This document shows positions 1-8,910 of a stretch of 64,000 bases of DNA, one piece after another. A program made the translations under genes and the position numbers. The stretch's first letter is position 1. The number at the start of each line of letters is the position of its first letter. Source of the DNA: Microbacterium sp. Root53. GTDB taxonomy: Bacteria; Actinomycetota; Actinomycetes; Actinomycetales; Microbacteriaceae. The notes under the pieces were generated by a model. The model was not told the origin of the DNA, ran no database searches, and saw only the letters and a list, made by a program, of their open reading frames with translations. Where the stretch lies: NCBI RefSeq assembly GCF_001426925.1, contig NZ_LMFR01000004.1, positions 1-64,000 on the forward strand, read 5' to 3'.

Positions 1-1
1 G

Positions 2-103
2 GCCTGGCTGCACTTCTACAATCACCACAGGCCCCACACCGCGATCGGGAAGCTCCCGCCCATCAGCCGGATCTCAAACAACCTGGCTGGGCAGTACATC
101 TAG
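2..103 (+). mobile_element. IS481-type transposase, C-terminal fragment
   Basis: The window opens inside an ORF that reads W-L-H-F-Y-N-H-H-R-P-H-T-A-I-G, then a P-P-I-S-R segment and stop. This is the usual end of IS481-family integrase-core transposases, where the final acidic residue of the DDE triad lies just upstream, outside the window. Only about 33 residues are visible, so I cannot say whether the element is intact. It abuts broken membrane-protein genes, which fits an insertion or deletion at this edge. I could not identify a terminal inverted repeat with confidence. Confidence 0.75.
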
Positions 104-553
104 GCGGCGTCGCCGCCCGCGGTCTCGATGTTATCGCTCGGCGCGGCCGGCACAGGGCCGGACGGCGGGAACAGGTGCCTTGCCACGACCATAAAGAGCG
201 CGAGTATCTGTGCTGCCCCGCGGCGAGCCAGGTGATGACCACGGGCATCTCTGGCGTCGGCCCCGCCGTTGCGTCGGGCTTGAAGAGCTCGAGGAGCATG
301 TAGAAGCTGAAGACGATGTAGCCGCAGACGACGGCGACGAACAGGACGAACGACCACCAGAACACGCCTTGCTGCCAGCCGCGGTAGCGCGCGTCGTAAT
401 CCGACGTTTAAGGGCTCATCCGGGCAAGAGGACGCCCATCCAGGTGCCGGCTAGAACCAGCACTGGGAGCAGAGCACCGAGCACTGCGAGCCCATACAGA
501 AACCAACGACGAACGCGTTCCGAATCCGCGGCCGTGGCGAGCTGAAGCGCCCG
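100..553 (-). pseudogene. frameshifted membrane-protein fragments
   Basis: No single frame is open here, but pieces of membrane protein can be read on the minus strand. One frame gives [14 protein letters not shown] and a hydrophobic run ending M-G-V-L-L-P-G-stop near 427. Next comes Y-R-G-W-Q-Q-G followed by a strong transmembrane segment (about 390-270). After a frame change near 215 the tail reads A-L-F-M-V-V-A-R-H-L-F-P-P and ends at 100. An ATG overlapping the first stop suggests two short genes that were once coupled. I do not recognise the family. The changes of frame imply decay or assembly errors. Confidence 0.45.
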
Positions 554-1019
554 ACGGCGTCAGGAAACCGCCGACCGCGACGAGCGAGCCGAACAGGAAC
601 AGCCAGAACGAGAGCGCGTTCAGCCGCGGGAACGCCACATCCGGAGCCCCGATCTGCAGCGGCATGATCGCGTTCGCGAAGCCCGCGAACAGCGGCGTCG
701 CGAACATCAGCAGCATGATCGTGCCGTGCATCGTAAACAGCTGGTTGTACTGCTCCTTGGTGGGGACCACCTGCATGCCCGGCTGGAAGAGTTCGGCGCG
801 GATGAGCAGCGCCATCACCCCGCCGAGCAGGAAGAACGGCAGCGCCGCGATCAGGTACATGTAGCCGATCGTCTTGTGGTCGGTGGAGGTGATCCACCGG
901 AGGAAGATGTTGCCCTTCTGCTCGGTGCGAGAGGCGCTCAGTAGCTCCGCCTGCCGGGGCGGAAGCACCGCCGCCCCCGCGCGTCCCGCCTGCCCCGCGC
1001 TGCCTTCTGCTGCGATCAC
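408..1019 (-). pseudogene. ctaD: cytochrome c oxidase subunit I, 5-prime fragment
   Basis: A GTG at 1019 preceded by GAGGAGG opens a protein with [22 protein letters not shown], and [15 protein letters not shown]. These are hallmark motifs of the first three helices of haem-copper oxidase subunit I. Homology stops after G-G-F-L-T-P-S-G-A (about 553) and the frame then runs through unrelated residues to a stop at 408. About 150 genuine residues remain of the usual 550-600. The binuclear centre helices are absent, so this copy cannot be functional. A complete ctaD presumably exists elsewhere. Confidence 0.8.
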
Positions 1020-1599
1020 TCCGGCCTCCTCGGTCTCCCTCGAGCGATCCCGTCCCGCGGCCCGTCGCGTGCGCGCGGCGACCCGGCTGGCGGCACGGTA
1101 GGACTGGCCGCGCGGCCAGCACATCCGCTTGCGTCGCCGCCCGCGGAGGCGTACAAGCCGCACCCGGCGAGCATCCCGTGGGCCCTCCGGCCCGGGCGAC
1201 CTCGTTCGGTGGGAAACGGCGCACCGGAGTGGGCGATTTGCTGGCATCCTGAGGGGACCGCGCGGGACGTCGGCGACCGACGTCCCGCGCGTTCGGCGCG
1301 GAGCAGGAGGCGGGATCGCCCGCACCCCATGCCGCGAAACGCGCGGGTAACCACGACCTCATCTGGGTCCCGGCCGTTTGTGCAGATAGCCGACGGGCGC
1401 GTCGACATTCCGGCGCCTGCACAGTATTCGAAAGCCTGCGCGGGCTCCAGAATGTGTCGCACGCGGCTTCACGGGGCGTTCCCCGAGCGTCCGCGATTCA
1501 CACCGCCGGTACCCGCCGGCGGTAGATCCCATCCCATGTCCGAGCCGGGCCCGGCGACTAGATCGCGGCTCGGTCCCGGCGGACACAACGGAGGTACCC
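1020..1599. other. intergenic gap with one long hairpin
   Basis: I see no convincing gene in these 580 bases. The left part is the leader of the broken ctaD gene and the right end carries the ribosome site of the permease (GGAGG at 1590-1594). In between is a perfect 14-base inverted repeat, 1260-1273 against 1277-1290, with a three-base loop. It could be a terminator stem without a T tract. A shorter GC palindrome lies near 1500-1523. Confidence 0.5.
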
Positions 1600-2994
1600 G
1601 TGAGTCTCAATCTCACCGGAAGCAACGACGACGTCGAGGCGACGGATGCTCTTGCCCGAGAAGGCAACGACGAAGACCAGATGAAGAAGGGACCGCTGCT
1701 GCTGGCCTGGTACGGCACGGCAAGCGCCTTCTTCTTCGTGTACATCGGCGCGGCCATGGCGCTCGCCTACGGCACCGTGCAGGCCCTCATCGGCCTGGTG
1801 CTGACCATCATCGCGTACGGCCTGATCAACGCCGTGCTGTCGAAGTACGCGATCAACAACCGCACCACCGTGGCGGAGTTCTCCCGCACGATCCTGGGTC
1901 GAGCGGGCTCGTCCATCGCGACCCTGATCTTCGCCCTGATCGCGATCTACTACGCGGTGTTCGAGGGATCCATCGTGGTCTACGCGTTCGCGGCCGCCTT
2001 CGGCGGTCCGCTGTGGCTGTGGAGCCTGATCGTCGTGATCTACTCCACGCCGCTCGTGATCGGCGGCGTCCGTCGCTTCCTCGACAAGCTCAACGGGTGG
2101 CTCATGCCGCTCTACATCGGCGGGCTCATCGCGGCGGTCATCTGGGCCGGCGCCGTGTACGGCTTCAGCGACACGTGGCTGACACAGGCCCCCGAGGCGC
2201 CGGCCACCCTCGCCAGCGGCGGTCCGGGGTGGCTCGCCACCTTCGCCGGGTACATGGGCATCTGGATCATGATGATGTTCACGATGGACTACGCGGCGCT
2301 CGGCAAGCGCAAGGACGTGCGTTTCCACCAGACGCTCACGTTCGGCCCGCTCTTCTACGTGCTGGCCTACGGCTTCTCCGCGTTCGTCGGCATCTTCCTC
2401 ACCTTCACGATCCCCGGCATCGAGGTCTCCGAGACCGGGCTTGCCGGCGGGGTCGTGAGCCTGATGGGGATCCTCGGCCTCATCGTGATCATCGCGTCGC
2501 AGACGCGCATCAACACGGCGAACTACTACCTCAGCTCCGCGAACCTGAAGGCGTTCGGCGAGCGCGTGCTGAAGATCCGGATCCCCAACATCGCCTGGGT
2601 GCTGATCTCCTCGGTGATCATCTTCCTGTGCATGCTGCTCCCCATCGTGCAGTACCTGCTCATCGCGCTCGCCTGGCAGGGCGTGCTGGTGACGGCCTGG
2701 GTGGCGATCGCGCTGGTGCACATCCTGCTGAACCGCGGGCAGAACGGCGAGCACGCCGCGATCGGCGATCACCACTACCGGACCTTCAACGCGAACGGCC
2801 TGATCGCGTGGATCGTCGCGACGGCCGTCGGCCTGGTGATGCTCCAGCTCGGCGTGATCAACCCGGACCTCGGCGGCATCGGCTCCACGTGGGGTCCGAT
2901 CCTCACGGCGGTGCTGGGCGGGGCGATCTACGCCATCCTCTGGCGCGTGAACCCGAACAGCCGCACCGGCCTGACCAAGGAGGTCCGCTCGTAA
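1600..2994 (+). CDS. NCS1-type cytosine/purine/hydantoin permease
   Basis: The 464-residue product has about twelve hydrophobic segments after a roughly 27-residue acidic N-terminus, matching the length and layout of nucleobase:cation symporter-1 carriers. The first membrane stretch (W-Y-G-T-A-S-A-F-F-F-V) and I-N-T-A-N-Y-Y-L-S-S-A-N-L in the middle fit this family. It should import a small cyclic nitrogen compound such as a pyrimidine, hydantoin or lactam. GTG is chosen as start because GGAGG lies six bases upstream. It converges with the PucR-type regulator and probably feeds the divergent Pxp-like operon. Substrate is inferred from context only. Confidence 0.85.
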   Translation: MSLNLTGSNDDVEATDALAREGNDEDQMKKGPLLLAWYGTASAFFFVYIGAAMALAYGTVQALIGLVLTIIAYGLINAVLSKYAINNRTTVAEFSRTILGRAGSSIATLIFALIAIYYAVFEGSIVVYAFAAAFGGPLWLWSLIVVIYSTPLVIGGVRRFLDKLNGWLMPLYIGGLIAAVIWAGAVYGFSDTWLTQAPEAPATLASGGPGWLATFAGYMGIWIMMMFTMDYAALGKRKDVRFHQTLTFGPLFYVLAYGFSAFVGIFLTFTIPGIEVSETGLAGGVVSLMGILGLIVIIASQTRINTANYYLSSANLKAFGERVLKIRIPNIAWVLISSVIIFLCMLLPIVQYLLIALAWQGVLVTAWVAIALVHILLNRGQNGEHAAIGDHHYRTFNANGLIAWIVATAVGLVMLQLGVINPDLGGIGSTWGPILTAVLGGAIYAILWRVNPNSRTGLTKEVRS

Positions 2995-3014
2995 CCACGG
3001 GCGCGCCGCACGCG

Positions 3015-3051
3015 AGGCGGGCCGTCGGGGGAAGACCCCGGCGGCCCGCCT
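3015..3051. terminator. hairpin terminator between permease and pucR-type gene
   Basis: AGGCGGGCCG at 3015-3024 pairs with CGGCCCGCCT at 3042-3051. The inner bases extend the stem to about 16 pairs around a GAAGA loop. It lies between two converging genes and can serve both. Confidence 0.8.
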
Positions 3052-3081
3052 TGCGTTGCGCGGGCAAGGGCCGCGCCGGAC

Positions 3082-4548
3082 TCAATACGGCTCCAGGTCG
3101 ACGAGTCTCAGGGCCATCAGGCAGGTGGACTTCCCCTCGAGGGTCTCGAGCGATACGCCCAAGACCTCCTCAATGCGTCGCAGTCGGTAGCTCAGCGAGT
3201 TCCGGTGGATGAAGAGCTCCTCGCAGGTCTTCGACGCCTGGGCGTTGTGACGGATCCACGCCCGAAGCGTCGGCAACAGCTCACTGCTGCGCTGATCGTC
3301 GTGCTCGAACAGCGGCGCCAGGAAGCGCTCCGCCGACTCTCGCGCCCCGCGGCCGGCGGCCGCCGCGACGACGGCGCTCAGGCCCAGGGCCGGCGCGATC
3401 ACCTGCACGGGCGTGTGGTTGACGAGATCGAGCGCGTGGACGAGCGCGATGCGCAGCTCGTCGATGGTGTGCACGGGTCCGCGATACACCAGCGGCAGCG
3501 CGGGCGTGAACCGCATCAGCGCCTCCGCGGCCGCGGGGAACCCGTCGCGGGGGAACTGCGCGATCGCGATCATCCGGTCGTCGATCTCGGCGACCCGGAC
3601 GTTGTGGAAGGCACGGTGCAGCGCGTCGCGGAGCTTCCACGCGGAGGCGGCGTGGTCGCCGCTCATGTCCGCGACGGCGAGCGCGGTCTCGGCCTGCCGG
3701 CTGAGGCCGAGCTCGTGGAAGGCGTTCGCGACGTCGCTGCGGGTGGACTCCGACCAGCCCACGCAGCGGTTCACGAAGCGGAGCATGTCCTGGTGGCTGC
3801 TGGCGTCCACGGCGACGGCGCGGTTGAGCTGCAGGGCGAGGATCGAGCTGACGGGGGCGAGGAGCGTCTGCAGCTCGAGCCCCGACTGGTGGACGCGCAC
3901 GGAGAGCTGGCACGGGTTGCTCAGACCCATCGGCAGGTTCACGTTCAGCACCTCCGGCCCCGAGGGGCGCGCCGGGCCCGTGCGCCACGTCGCGGTCTCC
4001 GGGTATTGCGCGATGAGCGAGTCGAACGCGTCGTAGACGGCGAGCGGCTCGTCGATGGAGGCGTGGATGGCGGCCAGGAGCGTGGTGATCTCGGCCCCCT
4101 GGCTGGCCAGCCGGGCGCATTCGTCCGCGATCAGCCAGCTCCGGTCGTACTGCTCGAGCCGTTCCGCCTGCAGCCACTCCTCGACGAACTGGTCGATCTT
4201 GTGCAGCGGGACCGTGGGGGGGACCTCCAGCAGCGGGACGTCGTACGCGGTGCACGCGTTCACGAGCCCGCGCGGCATCTGCCGGTGCGCCGCTCCGATG
4301 GAGAACGCGACGGCCGAGACCGGCACCCGCGCCAGGCGCTCGACGTACCCGTCCCAGATGCTCTGCTCGGTGAAGTTCATCCCGATGCCCGACGTCAGCA
4401 GCAGCACGTTCTCGTCCAGGAAGGGCGTGGGGTCGAGGTGCTCCATGGGCGCGCAGCGCGCCACCTCCTGCTGGAGGCGCTTCGTCCCGGTGGGCGTCTC
4501 GAGGCGAAGCTGGAGCGACGGGTCGGTCAACAGGTCTGCGACATGCAT
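3082..4548 (-). CDS. PucR-family transcriptional regulator
   Basis: The product is 488 residues. The first 120 or so (M-H-V-A-D-L-L, then T-S-G-I-G-M-N, and the N-A-C-T-A-Y-D-V-P-L-L-E-V segment) match the PucR sensory domain, which in PurR/PucR-like proteins responds to purine or related catabolites. The C-terminus (residues about 430-475, E-E-L-F-I-H-R-N-S-L-S-Y-R-L-R-R-I-E) is the PucR-type helix-turn-helix. ATG 4548 is preferred over an in-frame ATG at 4578 because AAGGAGG sits just upstream of it. It is divergent from pxpA with an 84-base gap, so it likely controls that operon and perhaps its own gene. Confidence 0.85.
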   Translation of the reverse strand: MHVADLLTDPSLQLRLETPTGTKRLQQEVARCAPMEHLDPTPFLDENVLLLTSGIGMNFTEQSIWDGYVERLARVPVSAVAFSIGAAHRQMPRGLVNACTAYDVPLLEVPPTVPLHKIDQFVEEWLQAERLEQYDRSWLIADECARLASQGAEITTLLAAIHASIDEPLAVYDAFDSLIAQYPETATWRTGPARPSGPEVLNVNLPMGLSNPCQLSVRVHQSGLELQTLLAPVSSILALQLNRAVAVDASSHQDMLRFVNRCVGWSESTRSDVANAFHELGLSRQAETALAVADMSGDHAASAWKLRDALHRAFHNVRVAEIDDRMIAIAQFPRDGFPAAAEALMRFTPALPLVYRGPVHTIDELRIALVHALDLVNHTPVQVIAPALGLSAVVAAAAGRGARESAERFLAPLFEHDDQRSSELLPTLRAWIRHNAQASKTCEELFIHRNSLSYRLRRIEEVLGVSLETLEGKSTCLMALRLVDLEPY

Positions 4549-4632
4549 GCTTTCCTCCTTGCTTGCGCCCAAAGACATGCGCGACTCTTTTGCGTTTGCA
4601 CAATCACCTGAACTCGAGTCGGAGCGTAGCGT

Positions 4633-5373
4633 ATGAGCATGACAGCGCAGCGCAGCGGAGACATCTCCCTGAACTCGGACATGGGCGAGGCCTTCGGCCT
4701 CCACACCTTCGGCAACGATGCCAACCTGATGTCGATCATCGACGTCGCGAATGTGGCGTGCGGTTTTCACTCGGGTGACCCGCAGACGCTCGAGGCGACC
4801 GTCGCACTCGCCAAGGCGAACGGGGTCCGCGTGGGAGCGCACCCCGGGCTGCCCGACCTGGTCGGCTTCGGTCGCCGCGAGATGAAGCTGACGCCCGAGG
4901 AGGTCGAGAGCCTCATCCGGTACCAGGTCGGCGCCCTGAGCGGCTTCCTGAAGAAGTACGACCTGCCGCTGAACCACATCAAGCCCCACGGCGCCCTCTA
5001 CGGCATGCTGGCGCGCGACGAGGAGCTCATGGCCGGGGCCACGCGCGTGGCGGCGGACTACGGCGTGCCGATCTTCGGCATCGCCGGATCCGCCCACCAG
5101 CGGGTGAGCGAACGCGAGGGCGTCGAGTTCGTGGGTGAGCTGTACGTCGACCTCGACTACAACGCCGACGGCGGCCTCATCATCCTGCGCCAGCCCCACG
5201 CGACGGATCCGGCGGCGGCGGCGGAGCGCACCCGCCGCGCCCTCGAGACGGGCTCGATCCTGTCGGTCGACGGCACCGAGATCCCGCTGCGCTTCGGCAG
5301 CGTCTGCGTGCACTCCGACACGCCCAACGCGGTGGAGGTCGCCGAGGCCGTCCGCGGGGCGCTCGCCGAGTAG
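4633..5373 (+). CDS. pxpA: LamB/YcsF family 5-oxoprolinase subunit A
   Basis: The 246-residue protein carries the family motifs in order: L-N-S-D-M-G-E near residue 15, N-V-A-C-G-F-H-S-G-D near 40, G-A-H-P-G-L-P-D near 70, and H-I-K-P-H-G-A-L-Y near 115. PxpA is the catalytic ring-opening subunit of the PxpABC 5-oxoprolinase, a cytosolic ATP-dependent lactamase. The known PxpABC has no biotin partners, but here pxpA heads an operon with a biotin carrier and biotin carboxylase, so the true substrate may differ from 5-oxoproline. GGAG lies about eight bases before the ATG. It is the first gene of a six-gene run. Confidence 0.88.
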   Translation: MSMTAQRSGDISLNSDMGEAFGLHTFGNDANLMSIIDVANVACGFHSGDPQTLEATVALAKANGVRVGAHPGLPDLVGFGRREMKLTPEEVESLIRYQVGALSGFLKKYDLPLNHIKPHGALYGMLARDEELMAGATRVAADYGVPIFGIAGSAHQRVSEREGVEFVGELYVDLDYNADGGLIILRQPHATDPAAAAERTRRALETGSILSVDGTEIPLRFGSVCVHSDTPNAVEVAEAVRGALAE

Positions 5374-5418
5374 CGGCGCCAGGCAACCAGTCCCCTTAAC
5401 CCATTGGAGAACACGCAC

Positions 5419-5655
5419 GTGAGCGCACAGGTAATCGCCCCCCTGCCCGGCATCTTCTACCGCCGGCCGGCCCCCGACAAGGCGCCGTTCGTCGAGGTCG
5501 GCGACGCCGTCGAGGCGGGGCAGACCATCGGCATCGTCGAGATCATGAAGCAGTTCAGCGAAGTCCGCACCGAGGTGGCGGGAGTCATCACCTCGTTCGA
5601 GGTCGAGGACAACGGAACCGTCGGTCCCGGCGACGTCATCGCCACGATCGACTGA
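5419..5655 (+). CDS. biotin carboxyl carrier protein (short)
   Basis: A 78-residue single lipoyl/biotinyl domain. The biotin attachment lysine is K44 in the motif E-I-M-K, where most acetyl-CoA carboxylase carriers have A-M-K-M. The first line (A-P-L-P-G-I-F-Y) and the last (G-D-V-I-A-T-I-D) are the paired beta hammerheads. It lacks the long N-terminal extension of AccB. GTG 5419 is chosen because GGAG is correctly spaced upstream; a TTG at 5404 would add five residues. It is cotranscribed with biotin carboxylase and presumably shuttles carboxyl groups to the PxpB/PxpC halves. Confidence 0.88.
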   Translation: MSAQVIAPLPGIFYRRPAPDKAPFVEVGDAVEAGQTIGIVEIMKQFSEVRTEVAGVITSFEVEDNGTVGPGDVIATID

Positions 5656-5694
5656 CCAGCGTCCGCCGCGGCAGCGGCAGAAGGAGCACCAGAG

Positions 5695-7050
5695 GTGAAG
5701 AAACTGCTCATCGCCAATCGCGGCGAGATAGCAATCCGCGTCATCCGCACGGCGAAGGAAATGGGAATCGCCACGGTCGCGGTGGTGAGCGAGGCGGATC
5801 GGGGGTCGAACGTCGAGCGCATCGCGGACGAGACCCACGTGATCGGCCCGGCGCCGGCCGGGTTGAGCTACCTGAACCAGGACGCGATCCTGCACGCCGC
5901 CGCCGTGAGCGGCGCCGACGCGATCCACCCGGGCTACGGCTTCCTCTCCGAGAACGCCGGATTCGCGCGACGGGTCCAGGAGGCCGGGCTGATCTGGGTC
6001 GGGCCCAGTCCCGAGTCGATCGAGCTGATGGGCGACAAGTCCCGCGCGCGCGAGGCCGCGAGCGCGGCCGGCGTGCCGGTCCTCGCGGGCACCGAGGGTC
6101 CGCTGGACACCGACGGCGACATCGAGGCGGTGGCCGACAGCATCGGCTACCCGCTCGTGGTCAAGGCGTCGGCGGGCGGCGGCGGGCGCGGCATCCGGCG
6201 CATCGACTCGCGCGAGGACGTCCGCGGCACCGTGGAGGTCGCGCAGGCCGAGGCTCTCGCGGCGTTCGGGTCCAGCGACGTGTACTTCGAGCGCTTCGTG
6301 ACCCGCGCCCGGCACGTCGAGGTCCAGCTCCTGGGCGACGGCGAGACGTGGCTGCACCTGGGCGACCGCGACTGCTCCATGCAGCGCCGGCAGCAGAAGG
6401 TGATCGAGGAGGCGCCCGCGCCGGGTCTGCCCGACGAGCTGCGCGCGCGCATGCGCGCCTCGTCGGTGGAGCTGGCTCGCCAGGCGAAGTACATCGGCGC
6501 GGGCACCGTCGAGTTCCTCTACGACCCGGAGCGCCAGGAGGTCGCGTTCATCGAGATGAACACGCGCCTGCAGGTCGAGCATCCGATCAGCGAGGCGATC
6601 ACCGGGATCGACCTGGTGCGCGAGCAGCTCCGCGTGGCCTCGGGCGAGAAGCTCGGGTACACGCAGGAGGACATCCGCTTCGACGGGCACGCGTTCGAGT
6701 TCCGCATCAACGCGGAGGATCCGGCGAACAACTTCATGCCCAGTCCCGGCCTGATCGAGAGCCTCCAGCTCTCGGGCGGCCCCGGCGTGCGGGCCGACTT
6801 CGGCTTCTCCGCGGGCCAGACCGTGATGCCGTTCTACGACTCCCTGCTCGGCAAGGTGATCGTGTGGGGCCCGGACCGGGCCCAGGCCCGGGCGCGGGCG
6901 GCGCGGGTCCTCGGCGAGACCGAGATCTCCGGCATCAAGACCACCGTCCCCCTGATGCGACGCCTCTTGGAGCTCGAGGACTTCGCCGCCGCCGAGCACT
7001 ACACGACCTATATCGAGTCCGTACCCGGCCTGTTGGGAGCAGACGCATGA
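5695..7050 (+). CDS. accC: biotin carboxylase subunit
   Basis: The 451-residue length is typical of stand-alone biotin carboxylase. Visible signatures are K-L-L-I-A-N-R-G-E-I-A at the N-terminus, the ATP-grasp glycine loop S-A-G-G-G-G-R-G near residue 160, and F-I-E-M-N-T-R-L-Q-V-E-H near 287, which holds the metal and catalytic residues. It uses ATP and bicarbonate to carboxylate the adjacent carrier protein. The GTG start follows AGAAGGAG. Its stop overlaps the next ATG (ATGA), showing translational coupling. The symbol reflects the family; this copy probably serves the dedicated operon rather than fatty acid synthesis. Confidence 0.88.
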   Translation: MKKLLIANRGEIAIRVIRTAKEMGIATVAVVSEADRGSNVERIADETHVIGPAPAGLSYLNQDAILHAAAVSGADAIHPGYGFLSENAGFARRVQEAGLIWVGPSPESIELMGDKSRAREAASAAGVPVLAGTEGPLDTDGDIEAVADSIGYPLVVKASAGGGGRGIRRIDSREDVRGTVEVAQAEALAAFGSSDVYFERFVTRARHVEVQLLGDGETWLHLGDRDCSMQRRQQKVIEEAPAPGLPDELRARMRASSVELARQAKYIGAGTVEFLYDPERQEVAFIEMNTRLQVEHPISEAITGIDLVREQLRVASGEKLGYTQEDIRFDGHAFEFRINAEDPANNFMPSPGLIESLQLSGGPGVRADFGFSAGQTVMPFYDSLLGKVIVWGPDRAQARARAARVLGETEISGIKTTVPLMRRLLELEDFAAAEHYTTYIESVPGLLGADA

Positions 7051-7940
7051 CACTTCCGGAGCGCGCCCGCTACACGTGGGGAGGCGACGAGTTCCTGCTC
7101 ATCGAGATCTCCCCGGACATGAGCCTGGAGGCGAACTTCGTCGCCACCGCCATGGCGCACGGGCTCGAGGAGGCGGCGCTGAACGGCATCGTCGACATCT
7201 GCCCCGCGAACGCGTCCCTGCTCATCCGCTTCAACCCGGACGAGCTCGCCTCCGCCGACCTGGAGGCCAAGGCGCGCGAACTCGAGACCGAGGTCCGCCG
7301 CGCGGCGGTGCAGGCGCTCGAGACGCGGATCATCGAGGTGCCCGTCTGGTACGACGACCCGTACACGCGAGAGGTCGCCGCGCGGTTCCGCGAGGGCTAC
7401 CACCAGAACCCGAACGGCTCGGACCTGGACTACGCGGCCGAGGTCAACGGCCTGGCGGACGCGGCCGAGTTCATCCGGCGCCACCACGAGACGCCGTGGC
7501 TGGTCTCGATGGTGGGCTTCGTGGCGGGCCTGCCGTTCCTGTTCCAGCTGGCGCCGCGCGAGCGGCAGCTCGAGGTGCCGAAGTACCTGAGCCCGCGCAC
7601 CGACACGCCCGCGCTCACGATCGGCTACGGCGGCTGCTTCACCGCGCACTACTCGGTGCGCGGCGCGGGCGGCTACCAGATGCTCGGCATCACGCCGACC
7701 CCCATCTACGACCCCGAGCAGCGGCTCGAGGACTTCTCGGACTTCATGGTGCTGTTCCGCACGGGCGACATCGTCAAGTACCGCCCGGTCGACGAGGCCG
7801 AGTACCGCCGGATCGAAGCCGAGGTCGCTGCCGGGACGTATCGCTACAAGCAGGCGCCCGTCACCTTCACGCTGGCCGACGCGCTGGCCGACCCCGCCGG
7901 GTACAACACCACCCTTCTGGAGGCCCTGGATGTCGCTTGA
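7047..7940 (+). CDS. pxpB: carboxyltransferase domain protein, PxpB/KipI-like
   Basis: A 297-residue member of the carboxyltransferase C/D subdomain family, which includes PxpB, KipI and the central part of urea amidolyase. Family sequence includes I-I-E-V-P-V-W-Y-D-D, G-F-V-A-G-L-P-F-L and G-I-T-P-T-P-I-Y-D-P. In urea amidolyase these domains transfer the carboxyl group from biotin to the substrate, which fits the adjacent carrier and carboxylase. It overlaps accC by four bases and pxpC by eleven. Length is at the upper end for PxpB. Role as the transfer half is inferred from context. Confidence 0.85.
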   Translation: MTLPERARYTWGGDEFLLIEISPDMSLEANFVATAMAHGLEEAALNGIVDICPANASLLIRFNPDELASADLEAKARELETEVRRAAVQALETRIIEVPVWYDDPYTREVAARFREGYHQNPNGSDLDYAAEVNGLADAAEFIRRHHETPWLVSMVGFVAGLPFLFQLAPRERQLEVPKYLSPRTDTPALTIGYGGCFTAHYSVRGAGGYQMLGITPTPIYDPEQRLEDFSDFMVLFRTGDIVKYRPVDEAEYRRIEAEVAAGTYRYKQAPVTFTLADALADPAGYNTTLLEALDVA

Positions 7941-8895
7941 GATTCTCACCCCGGGACTGGCGACCACGGTGCAGGACCGCGGCCGCTTCGGCTACTACCG
8001 CTTCGGGATCCCCCAGGGCGGCGCCATGGACCAGTACGCGGCCGCCCTCGCGAACCGCCTCGTCGGCAACACCGAAAAAGAGGCGGTGCTGGAGTGCACC
8101 TACCTGGGTCCCAAGCTCCGCGTGGACGCGGACACCGTGCTCGCCGTGACGGGCTCCCCCGTCGACGTGCTCGTCAACGGCGAGCGCCGGACCGGATACA
8201 CCCGTCTCGAGCTCGCCGCGGGCGATGAGGTGTCCTTCGGCGTGCTGAAGGGCGGCGCGAAGTACTTCATCGCCGTGGCCGGCGGCATCGACGTGCCCGA
8301 GGTGCTCGGGTCGCGCTCCACGTACCCGATCGGCCGCCTGGGTGGTGTCCAGGGGCGCGCCGTGCAGGCCGGTGACACGCTGCCCGTCGGTGCGCCGCCG
8401 CAGGCCACGCTGCCGCGCATGGACGAGGTCCCCGAAGACCTGCTGCCCGACTACGGGCGCGAGTTCACCGTGCGGATCATGCTGGGCCTGTACGACCACA
8501 AGCTCACCGAGCAGGGGCTGCGCAACCTCACCGAGGCCGAATGGACCCTGACGCCCGTGGCAGACCGCATGGGGCTGCGCTTCGACGGCCCGGGCGCCGA
8601 GTGGAAGCAGGAGGAGCAGCCCTTCGGCGCGGGCCAGGACCCCTCCAACATCACGGATGCCGGCTACGCGGTCGGCTCGATCCAGATCCCCGGCGGCACG
8701 CAGCCCATCGTCCTGCACTGCGACGCGGTGTCCGGCGGCGGCTACGCGCAGGCCGCGACCGTCATCAGCGCGGACATGGACCTGTTCGCCCGGATGGGCC
8801 CGGGCGCGAAGGTCCGATTCGTCCCGGTCACGATGGAGCAGGCACTCGACGCTCGCGCGGAGCGCAAGGCCCGCTTCGCGCGCGTCTGGTCGTAG
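7930..8895 (+). CDS. pxpC: carboxyltransferase domain protein, PxpC/KipA-like
   Basis: A 321-residue protein of the carboxyltransferase A/B subdomain family. It starts L-E-I-L-T-P-G-L-A-T-T-V-Q-D-R-G-R, then G-I-P-Q-G-G-A-M-D, both hallmarks of PxpC/KipA and of the equivalent urea amidolyase segment. With PxpB it should form the carboxyltransferase heterodimer that works with PxpA. The start lies inside the 3-prime end of pxpB, so the two are coupled. Nothing is truncated. Confidence 0.87.
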   Translation: MSLEILTPGLATTVQDRGRFGYYRFGIPQGGAMDQYAAALANRLVGNTEKEAVLECTYLGPKLRVDADTVLAVTGSPVDVLVNGERRTGYTRLELAAGDEVSFGVLKGGAKYFIAVAGGIDVPEVLGSRSTYPIGRLGGVQGRAVQAGDTLPVGAPPQATLPRMDEVPEDLLPDYGREFTVRIMLGLYDHKLTEQGLRNLTEAEWTLTPVADRMGLRFDGPGAEWKQEEQPFGAGQDPSNITDAGYAVGSIQIPGGTQPIVLHCDAVSGGGYAQAATVISADMDLFARMGPGAKVRFVPVTMEQALDARAERKARFARVWS

Positions 8896-8910
8896 GGAAG
8901 GGAGCGGGCG

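Noticed and set aside
5404-5418. TTG 5404 as the start of the biotin carrier
   Set aside because: GGAG lies inside the added codons and at proper distance from GTG 5419.
4549-7053. Very long open frame on the minus strand continuing beyond the PucR-type start
   Set aside because: It is the antisense of pxpA, the carrier and accC, with arginine-, valine- and aspartate-rich low-information sequence and no family motif. High GC keeps antisense frames open.
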